Source: DATDOO01 sp035293245 (GTDB lineage: Bacteria > Pseudomonadota > Gammaproteobacteria > Methylococcales > Methylococcaceae). From it: a DNA stretch of 5,532 nucleotides. The notes beneath the pieces are model-generated. The model ran no database searches. It was not told the DNA's origin and saw nothing but the letters and a program-made list of their open reading frames with translations. The position numbers were made by a program, and so were the translations under genes. The DNA is taken from positions 1 through 5,532 of the forward strand of contig DATDOO010000350.1 of NCBI GenBank assembly GCA_035293245.1. The letters run 5' to 3'. Below are positions 1-5,532 of this stretch, in pieces. Within the stretch, counting starts at the first letter, position 1. Each line of letters begins with the position of its first letter.

Positions 1-108
1 GGTTTTCGCCACGCACTGATTCCGGCCAAAAACGCGCCCAAGGGCAAAGTCAGCGGCTTGCAGCCGATTCCGGTCAGGACGTTGCGAGAGGCTCTGGCGG
101 CATTGTAA
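1..108 (+). CDS. radA: RadA (Sms) DNA repair ATPase, C-terminal end only
   Basis: The fragment reads in frame 1 to a TAA at 106-108 and gives 35 residues, beginning GFRHALIPAKNAPKG and ending REALAAL. This matches the extreme C-terminus of RadA as I know it: a Gly-Phe/aromatic pair, an I/V-P-x-x-N-x-P-K segment and a final amphipathic helix, all from the Lon-protease-like C-terminal domain. RadA is a cytoplasmic RecA-related ATPase that helps branch migration and processing of recombination intermediates. The ATPase core, zinc finger and start lie to the left of the window, so nothing can be said about their integrity. The C-terminus has the expected length, so the gene is not visibly truncated although its stop codon lies inside a palindromic repeat. 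It is convergent with the channel gene. The identification is from memory of the family and rests on a short stretch. Confidence 0.85.
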   Translation, partial: GFRHALIPAKNAPKGKVSGLQPIPVRTLREALAAL

Positions 109-109
109 G

Positions 110-177
110 GGTGGGTTAGCTGCGCATGGGGATGAGTTCGCAGTTGCTTCCTCCTTATTGGCGCAGCGTAACCCACC
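110..177. repeat. Hairpin 1 of the dimeric repeat
   Basis: Bases 110-125 pair with 161-177 over 16 bp, with a single unpaired base at G168. The paired left arm is GGTGGGTTAGCTGCGC. The loop is 35 bases (126-160). It begins two bases after the radA stop codon, so it would form in the 3' end of the radA transcript. Confidence 0.8.
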
Positions 178-209
178 GAACGGCTTGGACGGATCAACCA
201 AGGCCAACC

Positions 210-278
210 GGTGGGTTACGACGCGCATCAAGGCAAAGGCAGGATTCGAGTACAGATTTTGCGCGCGTCTAACCCACC
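210..278. repeat. Hairpin 2 of the dimeric repeat
   Basis: Bases 210-226 pair with 263-278 over 16 bp, with a single unpaired base at C219. This is the mirror-image position of the bulge in hairpin 1. The loop covers 227-262. The outer arm abuts the channel gene's stop codon (279-281, TAG on the minus strand), so it would form in the 3' end of that transcript. A weaker 5-bp pairing (184-188 with 198-202) sits between the two hairpins. Confidence 0.8.
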
Positions 279-3200
279 CTACATTTCTTTGATCGTCGCC
301 AATCCCCGGCGGTAAATCTCGTCGGGCTGGTGCGCCAGCGCGATGTCGGCTTCCTGCAAGGCGTCCCACAAGGCCAGCAGGAGGCGGGACTTGATTTCCA
401 GCCGTCCCGCCTGCTCGGTGTTGATGAAATACTGCACCTGGAAGTCGATGCCGGCGGGCGTGAACTCGCTCAGCCACACGTTGGGCGCGGGTTCGGCCAG
501 CACGGACGGATTGGCCTGCACCGTTTCCAGCAGGATGGAACGCACCTCGTGGGGGTTGGCGCGGTAGTCCACCAGTAAATGGAACACGGTGCGCAATACC
601 CGGTCGTTGCGCGTCCAGTTGACCAGCGGCCGGCTGATGATGTCGGCGTTGGGAATGATGACTTCCTGGTTTTCCGCCGTCTTGACCGTGACCGAGCGGA
701 TGCCGATGTCCTTGACCTCCCCCTCGATGGTACCGATGGTGACCAGGTCGCGGGCGCGCAGGGGGCGCTCCAGCAGCAGGATGATGCCGCTGATGAAGTT
801 GTTGGCGATGTTCTGCATGCCGAAGCCGATGCCCACGCCCACCGCGCCGGTGAAAATGGCCAGGCTGGTCAGGTCAAGGCCGAGCTTCTTCAGTGCGATC
901 AGCACGCCGACCAGGAACACGCTGTACTGGGTGAAGGCGGCCAGGCTGTTGCGCACCCCGATGTCGACCACGCGGGCGTAGAGCCAGCGGAAGCTGAACT
1001 TGCGCACCCAGCGCGTGAGCCAGATCAGGATGGCGAGAAACAGTCCGGCGCCGATCAGCCGCCAGGCGTCGAAAGCCTGTTCGCCGAGGTTGAACAGCGG
1101 GGTGTGCAGCCAGGCGTCCAGGGTCTCTTGCAAGGCCGGCGCGTTTTGCCAGTCGTAGATGCGCAGCAGGAGCAGCGCCGCGCCCAGGATCAGCAACAGC
1201 CGGGCCGCCTGGTGCAGGGGCTCGATGATGTCCTGCACCCAGTAATGGCCGGTATAGAAACGGCTGGTGACCGTGCTCGAAAGGGATTTCACCATGTCGC
1301 GCAGGAACCCTTGCGCCAGATACCAGCCCATGATGACCAACAGCAGCCAGGCGAGATGCGCCGCGACGGTCCAGGCGAGATTGACGTAGCCGACCACGCC
1401 GAGCAAGGAGGCGGCGAACATGGAAAACAGGAACAGGAAGCTGGAAACGCTGGTGACGTTCAGCCAGCGCCGCGAGAAAAGCGCCTGCTCCAGCCGGTCC
1501 ATGACCCGCGGCCGGATGCGCAGCATGGCGGCGAAGGAACTGGCCAGCAGCAGCATAAAGGTGCGTTCGGTCAGTTCGTGCAGTTCGCCGGAAAGGATGC
1601 CGGCCTCGCCGAGAATCATGAAAAAAGCCAGCAGGGCGCTGAGCAGGATGAACCAGAACAGGATCCGGTACAGCGTCGCTTTCCATTCGGCGCGCCTGAC
1701 GCGCGCCGAGAGCAACAGTTGCTTGGCGAGAATCTGCGGCACGCGGGCGCCGAACCAGAGGGCGAAGACCAATGCCAGCGCGAGGAGGGCATCGGTTTTC
1801 ACATCGAGAAGCCACGCCGCGGGCAGCAGCGCGCCGGTGAGCAGGGCGAAGCGGTTTTCCCGGAACAGGTCCAGGGCGAGCAGGAGCGTTTTGGCGGAAA
1901 AGCTGGCGGCATCCGCGTAGCGCAGTTGCGGCAACTGCGCGCTCAGCCGGTGGAGCGGCAGCCAGACCGCCAGCCAGGTCGCCAGGGCGAGCAGGGCCCC
2001 GCCCCAGCTTAACGGCGTAGCGTGGCGGAGGCCGGCGGCGATCTCTTCCGCCGTGTTCCGGGCGAATTGCCCCAGCGTGGCGGGAAGCTCGATCAGTTCG
2101 CGGAAGATTTCCTTCCATTCGGTCAGGTCCGCGGGAAGGGTGTGGCGTGCGGTGAGACCGCGCTTGACGCTGGCCTCGTGAGCGGCGCGCGCCCGATCGA
2201 GCGTCGCGTCCGCCTGGCGCATTGTCTTTTGCAACGCGGAGACTTGACGGGCGAACTGATCGGCCAGGCGGGCGACGATTTGCTGTTCCTTGAGGATTTT
2301 CAACTGGCCCGGCGCGGCCGCCTGGCGTTTTTGCAGTACCTCCAGCGTTTGTTGCAATACCGCCAGTTTGCCCTGGGTCAGGGAGTCGGCGGAGTTCAAT
2401 TCGCCGGCCAGTTTTTCCGTTTCCGTCAGGAGCGTGGCGAGCCGGTCGGCGTCGAGTTCCGGATTTTCCAGGCGTTTCTCGCTCTGACGCAGGGTGTAGG
2501 CCGCCTTTTCCGCCTGCAACTGGGTCTGCAAAAGGTAGGCGGATTCTTCCGCTTCCTTGATCTGGGTTTGTAGCAGATTTCTTTCTACGGGGCTATCCGG
2601 GCCGTTTTCCGGAAGGACGCCGAGTTGTTCGTTGAGCCGGGTCGAGAGTGCCAACAGGCGCTGCTGCTCCTGTTTGACGCGCAGTTCCATTTCCACCAGC
2701 GCTTCCTCGCGGCGCGCCGTCAGCGCGGTCTCGTAGCGGTCGTTCATGAGGGCGCGGTATTCCCGGCTGAGTTGGAGCTTGTCCTTGATCAGCGCGGCTT
2801 TTTTGTCCAGCAGGGTCTCTTGTTGGGTTTCCAGTTCGAGCAGCGCCCGCTTGCTGTCGAGCGCATGGACCGTTTTTTCCAGCAGTTGCCGCTGTTCGGC
2901 GTTCGGCGCGCTCAGGGCGCGCAATTCCTTGAGTTTCCTTTCCAGTTGTTCGACGGCCTCGGCCAGTTCCCGTCCGGTGCGTTCCGAGGCCAGCTGATCG
3001 AGTTCGATGGATTGCAGTTCGATTTCCGCCGCTTCCTGGGCGGTGCGTGCTTCCTCGAGGCGGGCAGCGCCGATTTCCTTGTCGCCGCCGTCGCCCCGTA
3101 ATTCCGCGATGGCGGCGCGCAGCCGTTCCACGTCGCCATTCAGCTTGGCGATGAGGGAGGCCTGCTCGTCGAGGGCGTGGCGCCGGGCCTCCACGGGTTC

Positions 3201-3293
3201 GGAAGGAACGCTTGCGGGTTGTGCGGGGCAGGGAAACGGCGCCGCCAGCAACAGGCAGAAGAAAACAAGGACGATACGATTTAGGGATGGCAT
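279..3293 (-). CDS. Large mechanosensitive ion channel, MscS superfamily (MscK/MscM class)
   Basis: A 1004-residue inner-membrane channel that should open under membrane tension and release solutes on osmotic downshock. Residues 1-24 look like a signal peptide (LVFFCLLLAAPF, possible cut after CPA). Residues about 30-385 are Gln/Glu/Leu/Arg-rich and strongly coiled-coil, as in the periplasmic MscS_porin region. Roughly eleven hydrophobic segments follow, including 427-447, 541-562, 613-636, 638-660, 696-712, 745-762, 785-803 and 806-842. The last is the pore helix, with a Gly-rich run AVGVGIGFGMQN (817-828), N831 and G836, then ERPLRARD (842-849). The MscS beta-domain follows with EVIIPNADIIS (877-887) and NWTR (892-895), then an alpha/beta domain to the end. 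The length is near that of E. coli MscK and MscM (about 1100), well above MscS (286). The ATG is chosen because it begins the signal peptide and no start codon is seen in the immediately preceding in-frame codons. No clear Shine-Dalgarno precedes it. It lies 55 bases after the PilZ stop and is probably the last gene of the operon. K+ dependence (MscK) cannot be judged, so no symbol is given. Confidence 0.93.
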   Translation of the reverse strand: MPSLNRIVLVFFCLLLAAPFPCPAQPASVPSEPVEARRHALDEQASLIAKLNGDVERLRAAIAELRGDGGDKEIGAARLEEARTAQEAAEIELQSIELDQLASERTGRELAEAVEQLERKLKELRALSAPNAEQRQLLEKTVHALDSKRALLELETQQETLLDKKAALIKDKLQLSREYRALMNDRYETALTARREEALVEMELRVKQEQQRLLALSTRLNEQLGVLPENGPDSPVERNLLQTQIKEAEESAYLLQTQLQAEKAAYTLRQSEKRLENPELDADRLATLLTETEKLAGELNSADSLTQGKLAVLQQTLEVLQKRQAAAPGQLKILKEQQIVARLADQFARQVSALQKTMRQADATLDRARAAHEASVKRGLTARHTLPADLTEWKEIFRELIELPATLGQFARNTAEEIAAGLRHATPLSWGGALLALATWLAVWLPLHRLSAQLPQLRYADAASFSAKTLLLALDLFRENRFALLTGALLPAAWLLDVKTDALLALALVFALWFGARVPQILAKQLLLSARVRRAEWKATLYRILFWFILLSALLAFFMILGEAGILSGELHELTERTFMLLLASSFAAMLRIRPRVMDRLEQALFSRRWLNVTSVSSFLFLFSMFAASLLGVVGYVNLAWTVAAHLAWLLLVIMGWYLAQGFLRDMVKSLSSTVTSRFYTGHYWVQDIIEPLHQAARLLLILGAALLLLRIYDWQNAPALQETLDAWLHTPLFNLGEQAFDAWRLIGAGLFLAILIWLTRWVRKFSFRWLYARVVDIGVRNSLAAFTQYSVFLVGVLIALKKLGLDLTSLAIFTGAVGVGIGFGMQNIANNFISGIILLLERPLRARDLVTIGTIEGEVKDIGIRSVTVKTAENQEVIIPNADIISRPLVNWTRNDRVLRTVFHLLVDYRANPHEVRSILLETVQANPSVLAEPAPNVWLSEFTPAGIDFQVQYFINTEQAGRLEIKSRLLLALWDALQEADIALAHQPDEIYRRGLATIKEM

Positions 3294-3348
3294 GGCGGAG
3301 CGAAAGGCAAGGAACGGCGCGCACGAAAGGGCGCTGCTGCGGTGTGGG

Positions 3349-3732
3349 TCAGGCGTGTGGGTGGACGAGGGAATGAAAATCGCGCTCGAGCAGGGAGCTG
3401 TCGCCCAGATTCAACTCAACGATACGGCGCAGGGTGCAGATGCTGTCCAGGTCGATGTCGCGGCATAGAAGTCCCACCTGCCTGCCATGGAAATGGGCGA
3501 GCGTAACGCCCATTTCGACGTACGGTCCGCCTTCCAGGTGGATCTCGACGCGGTGGCTGGCCTGCGGGTCGCCTTCCCAGGGTTCCGGCAACTCCAGCAG
3601 ACAGCCTTTGAGGCTCAGGTCCAGCACCGTACACGTCCAGCGCTTTTCCCCGCTGACGAGCACGGCGGGAGTCCTGTAGAGCACCCGGTGAAAGCGCCGC
3701 TTTTCCCCTAATTGGGTGGGGAGGGCAGTCAT
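3349..3732 (-). CDS. PilZ-domain c-di-GMP receptor, PA4608 (MapZ)-like
   Basis: A 127-residue single-domain cytoplasmic protein. Both c-di-GMP-binding signatures of PilZ are intact: RRFHR at 12-16 (the RxxxR motif) and DLSLKG at 38-43 (the D/NxSxxG motif). The C-terminal part has DLDSI (94-98) followed by LRRIVELNLGDSSLLERD (101-118), which closely resembles the tail of Pseudomonas aeruginosa PA4608, a protein of 125 residues. PA4608 (MapZ) binds c-di-GMP and, so loaded, inhibits the chemotaxis methyltransferase CheR1; whether this homologue has the same partner is unknown. The reading frame stays open upstream to 4062, but that extension lies inside the FHA gene and is Pro/Arg/Gly-rich shadow sequence. 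The ATG at 3730-3732 is chosen because it gives the family length and overlaps the FHA stop as ATGA, a classic arrangement for translational coupling. A weak GGAAA precedes it. No symbol is assigned because orthology is judged from memory. Confidence 0.92.
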   Translation of the reverse strand: MTALPTQLGEKRRFHRVLYRTPAVLVSGEKRWTCTVLDLSLKGCLLELPEPWEGDPQASHRVEIHLEGGPYVEMGVTLAHFHGRQVGLLCRDIDLDSICTLRRIVELNLGDSSLLERDFHSLVHPHA

Positions 3733-4349
3733 TTTTCCAGGAAAAACATCAGGTCCTGACCGAGGACTGTCAGCGTATCGCCGTCCTTGAGCGGCAGGGT
3801 CTGCTCGGCGACCGGCTGGTCGTTGAGCGTGATGGAGGATGTCTGGGAAATGGCGGACAGGAAGAAACCCTCCGGGCGGTGGGCGATGATGGCGTAGCCC
3901 TGTTCGGGTTTTCCCAGGCGGGTCAGGGAGTTGCGCAGGGGCAAAATCATGCCGATATTCTTGCCGTTCATGATCTGCAGGCCGGCTTTGAGGCCACGTC
4001 CCTGGAGGTCCGCCGGAGTGCCCCGCGGAGCCTCCTGCTCCTCTCCCGAAGGAGGCGCCCATTGGCGCTGCTGGAACTGCAGGGTGTGCTTGCCCAGGGT
4101 GAGCGTGTCGCCGTTCTTCAATTCGTGTTCCGTGACGCTTACGCCGTTCGCCAGCACGGGAAACCCGGGATCCAGCACGCGCAATACAGCCCGCCCGTCT
4201 TCAAGATCGATCACCGCGTGGCGCGGCGCAATGGCCAGGCTGTCGATGGAAACGGCGTTGCCGGGATCCCTTCCGATGGAAATGGGGCCCGTCTGGAATT
4301 CAAATTCTTCGAGTTGCGCGCCTTTGAAAAAGAGTGTCAACTTGGCCAT
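3729..4349 (-). CDS. FHA-domain protein with a second, degenerate FHA-like domain
   Basis: A 206-residue soluble protein with no signal peptide or membrane segment. Residues about 3-93 form an FHA fold: ISIGRDPGNAVSID (23-36) carries the G-R and N landmarks, then APRH (41-44), LANGV (66-70) and KNGDTLTLG (78-86). In canonical FHA domains the APRH position is SxxH, whose Ser contacts the phosphothreonine backbone or phosphate; here it is Ala41. A linker rich in Pro, Gly and Glu (98-120) follows. Residues about 123-205 look like a second FHA domain (LQIMNGKNIG, then LKDGDTLTVLGQDLMFF), but the G-R pair is replaced by G-K (146-147) and no SxxH is visible. FHA domains bind phosphothreonine peptides or act as protein-protein modules, so this one may bind an unphosphorylated partner. 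It is the promoter-proximal gene, overlapping pilZ by 4 bases. The ATG at 4347-4349 fits a 23-base leader from the promoter; the ribosome site is weak (CCAGG). The exact role is unknown. Confidence 0.88.
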   Translation of the reverse strand: MAKLTLFFKGAQLEEFEFQTGPISIGRDPGNAVSIDSLAIAPRHAVIDLEDGRAVLRVLDPGFPVLANGVSVTEHELKNGDTLTLGKHTLQFQQRQWAPPSGEEQEAPRGTPADLQGRGLKAGLQIMNGKNIGMILPLRNSLTRLGKPEQGYAIIAHRPEGFFLSAISQTSSITLNDQPVAEQTLPLKDGDTLTVLGQDLMFFLEK

Positions 4350-4379
4350 GGCCTGGATGTCCGTCCCGGAATTTCGTTA

Positions 4380-4408
4380 AGTATAGTCAGGGTTTTGTGC
4401 TTTGTCCG
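4380..4408 (-). promoter_or_regulatory. Predicted sigma70 promoter for the FHA-PilZ-channel operon
   Basis: On the minus strand a -35 hexamer CGGACA (4403-4408, 4 of 6 to TTGACA, with the GACA part matched) is followed by a 17-base spacer and a -10 hexamer TATACT (4380-4385, 5 of 6 to TATAAT). Transcription would begin near 4373, about 23 bases before the FHA ATG. The local sequence is AT-richer than its surroundings. This is a motif reading and no transcript evidence is available. Confidence 0.6.
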
Positions 4409-4505
4409 TCATTATCATGCCGCATATCCCTTGCGACACTCCGGCGGGCCGCCTTCGGCGGTGCACAAACGTGCCTGGAGTAAATTGAACGCGCATTGCG
4501 CGGCC

Positions 4506-4570
4506 CGGGCGAGTCTCACGGATGAGACGAGTAAATCGGCTGTCCTGCCGATTTGTCATGGCTGCGCCCG
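4506..4570. other. Possible three-way-junction RNA or DNA structure
   Basis: A closing stem CGGGCG (4506-4511) with CGCCCG (4565-4570) encloses two perfect hairpins: GTCTCA-CGGA-TGAGAC (4513-4528, 6 bp, 4-base loop) and AAATCGGC-TGTCCT-GCCGATTT (4533-4554, 8 bp, 6-base loop). All three stems are Watson-Crick, so they could form on either strand. It lies about 100 bases upstream of the predicted -35 and would be transcribed only by read-through from corB or from an unseen promoter. Its function is unknown and it could be chance in GC-rich sequence. Confidence 0.4.
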
Positions 4571-4630
4571 CCCTGGGTCGTGTCCCGGGATTACGCGTGC
4601 CATCCGCTTGCGACGATATAACCCGCCGGG

Positions 4631-5532
4631 CTAGCCCTGTCCAGCCCCCTGGAGGCGTTTCGTGCGCCGATCCGCTCCCTGAGGGACGGCCTCGCCGCTT
4701 TCGGGATGAAAAAGCACCTGTTTGACTGCGTTGCCTTCTATGCGGGTGACTTCCAGCGGATAGCCGAATAATTTCAGGCTGACGCCGGGTTCGGGGATGG
4801 TTTCCAGATAGTCGATGATGAGGCCGTTCAAGGTCTTGGGTCCTTCGGTGGGGAGGGAGAGACCGGCGAGCCGGTTCAGTTCGCGGACGTTGATGCCGGC
4901 ATCCACCAGGAAACCTCCATTTTTCAGCCGCTGGATGTCGGGCGTGACCGTGGCGATTTCACCGATGATTTCCTCCAGGAGGTCTTCCAGCGTGACCAGG
5001 CCGAGCACGTCGCCGTACTCGTCCACCACCAGCGCCATACGGGTGTTTTCATGGCGCAGATGCATGAGAAGGCGGTGCAAAGGCGTGCTTTCCGGCACGA
5101 ACACCGCCGGTTCGACGTATTTGCGCAGCGACTGCCGGTCGAAGCGCTGCTGGCTCAGCGGCCCGAGTATCCCGCGCAAGTGCAGGATGCCCGTCACCTT
5201 GTCGATGCTTTTCTGGTAAACCGGCAGGTGGTTGTGCCGGCTGTCGTGGATTTGCTTCATCACGCTTTCCCAGGGATCGTCCAGGTCGATGCCGACGATT
5301 TCGTGGCGGGGAACCATGATGTCCTCGACGGTGGCCGATTCCAGGTCGAGGATGCTCAGCAGCATGTTCTGGTAGCGTTCCGGAATGAAGGCGCCCGCTT
5401 CCGCCACCACGGTGCGCAGTTCTTCCTTGCTCAGGGTCTGGGCATCGTCCAGGCGGCCCCGGAAGCCCAGCAGGCGCAGCACGACGTTGGCCATGAGGTT
5501 TACCACCCACACCACCGGATAGAAAAGGCGCA
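4631..5532 (-). CDS. corB: CorB/YfjD-type DUF21-CBS-CorC_HlyC membrane protein, C-terminal part
   Basis: The frame is open from the window's right edge, reading RLFYPVVWVVNLMAN, to a TAG at 4631-4633, giving about 299 residues of a family whose members are usually 410-430. The missing N-terminus is most of the DUF21 membrane domain; its last helix is visible at 5470-5530. Numbering from the GTG at 5515, the conserved SKEELRTVVAEAG linker is at 29-41, a CBS pair spans about 62-188 with DIMVPRHEIVGID (65-77) and VVDEYGDVLGLVTLEDLLEE (163-182), and a CorC_HlyC domain occupies 199-270 with NVRELNRLAGL and LNGLIIDYLETIP. That GTG is not the true start because the family homology continues upstream of it. 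CBS pairs bind adenine nucleotides; relatives are linked to Mg2+ or Co2+ efflux. The full-length architecture distinguishes it from CorC (YbeX), which lacks DUF21. It is on the same strand as the FHA operon but separated by 281 bases and a promoter. Confidence 0.9.
   Translation of the reverse strand, partial: RLFYPVVWVVNLMANVVLRLLGFRGRLDDAQTLSKEELRTVVAEAGAFIPERYQNMLLSILDLESATVEDIMVPRHEIVGIDLDDPWESVMKQIHDSRHNHLPVYQKSIDKVTGILHLRGILGPLSQQRFDRQSLRKYVEPAVFVPESTPLHRLLMHLRHENTRMALVVDEYGDVLGLVTLEDLLEEIIGEIATVTPDIQRLKNGGFLVDAGINVRELNRLAGLSLPTEGPKTLNGLIIDYLETIPEPGVSLKLFGYPLEVTRIEGNAVKQVLFHPESGEAVPQGADRRTKRLQGAGQG

Larger units (their letters stand above)
104..284. repeat. Symmetric dimeric palindromic repeat (GGTGGGTTA arms) between convergent genes
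   Basis: Four copies of GGTGGGTTA alternate in direction: 110-118 (+), 169-177 (-), 210-218 (+) and 270-278 (-). They pair into two hairpins of 16 bp each. The outermost sequences are inverted copies of each other, TGTAAGGGTGGGTTAG at 104-119 and TGTAGGGTGGGTTAGA read on the minus strand from 283, differing by one inserted A. The two inner arms share an extra C after GGTGGGTTA that both outer arms lack, so the whole unit is an inverted dimer rather than four random copies. The block contains no ORF of note and fills the intergenic space. It resembles REP/BIME or small MITE-type repeats of proteobacteria. It may serve as a bidirectional transcript end or mRNA stabiliser, but no T-tract follows either hairpin, so a classical intrinsic terminator is not supported. 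Confidence 0.8.
4350..4630. other. corB-FHA intergenic spacer with clustered stem-loops
   Basis: This 281-base spacer holds the promoter at its left end and several short inverted repeats further upstream of it: CCGCC/GGCGG (4449-4461), CGCGC/GCGCG (4490-4502), GTCTCA/TGAGAC (4513-4528) and AAATCGGC/GCCGATTT (4533-4554). I see no tRNA, no clear terminator with a T-run, and no convincing gene. A 60-codon minus-strand frame (4377-4559) is Arg-rich, resembles nothing I know and runs through the promoter, so I do not call it. Confidence 0.7.

Noticed and set aside
104..284. Intrinsic terminator or CRISPR-like array interpretation of the repeat
   Set aside because: Neither hairpin is followed by a T-tract on either strand, and the copies alternate in direction with unequal spacing, unlike CRISPR repeats.
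579..2012. Long plus-strand ORF (477 codons) antisense to the channel gene
   Set aside because: Its product is a low-complexity mix of Gln, Gly, Asp, Glu and Arg with no recognisable domain, and it lies wholly inside a gene with clear signal peptide, membrane helices and MscS motifs. It is a GC-rich shadow frame.
874..2118. Second minus-strand frame of 414 codons within the channel gene
   Set aside because: Ala/Arg/Pro/Gly-rich shadow of the channel reading frame, without motifs.
3219..3293. Lipoprotein signal peptide on the channel
   Set aside because: There is a Cys near the cleavage region (PFPCPA), but the preceding residues do not form a lipobox, so an ordinary signal peptide is more likely.
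3733..4062. N-terminal extension of the PilZ frame
   Set aside because: The extension is the out-of-frame reading of the FHA gene. The 127-residue form matches the family length and has the ATGA overlap.
4377..4559. Minus-strand ORF of 60 codons between corB and the FHA gene
   Set aside because: Arg-rich, no recognised family, its end overlaps the predicted -10/-35, and part of it is made of inverted repeats. Probably not translated, though conservation in relatives would reopen it.
3879..4634. Plus-strand ORF of 251 codons
   Set aside because: It runs antisense to the FHA gene, then through the promoter and stem-loop spacer, and has no family resemblance.

Overview
The window is GC-rich, densely coded proteobacterial DNA and reads as chromosomal housekeeping and signalling content. 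Protein resemblances (a RadA tail, a CorB/YfjD-type protein, a PilZ protein very like Pseudomonas aeruginosa PA4608, and a long MscK/MscM-type channel) point to a gammaproteobacterium. The palindromic 'GGTGGGTTA' repeat at the left end is of a kind I associate with methanotrophs such as Methylococcus and with other proteobacteria, so a Methylococcales host is a guess, not a demonstration.

Layout. Bases 1-108 (+) are the last 35 codons of radA. Bases 104-284 are a symmetric inverted-dimer repeat that fills the gap between two convergent genes and contains the stop codons of both. From 279 to the right edge every gene is on the minus strand. In transcription order from the right edge these are the C-terminal part of a CorB-type DUF21/CBS/CorC_HlyC membrane protein (4631-5532, cut by the window edge); a 281-base spacer with several stem-loops and a good sigma70-type promoter (4380-4408); a two-domain FHA-like protein (3729-4349); a PilZ c-di-GMP receptor (3349-3732) whose start overlaps the FHA stop as ATGA; and a 1004-residue mechanosensitive channel of the MscS superfamily (279-3293).

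How they may work together. The promoter, the ATGA overlap and the 55-base gap make FHA-PilZ-MscS a probable three-gene operon. It would join an FHA-fold protein, a c-di-GMP sensor and a large envelope tension channel. The PilZ motifs are intact, whereas the first FHA domain lacks the usual phosphopeptide-contacting Ser and the second is degenerate. The operon grouping is inference from position; a functional link is a hypothesis.

I see no mobile element with a transposase, CRISPR array, tRNA, rRNA or phage gene. The most unusual items are the dimeric palindromic repeat, the FHA-PilZ-channel association, and a possible three-way-junction structure in the corB-FHA spacer.
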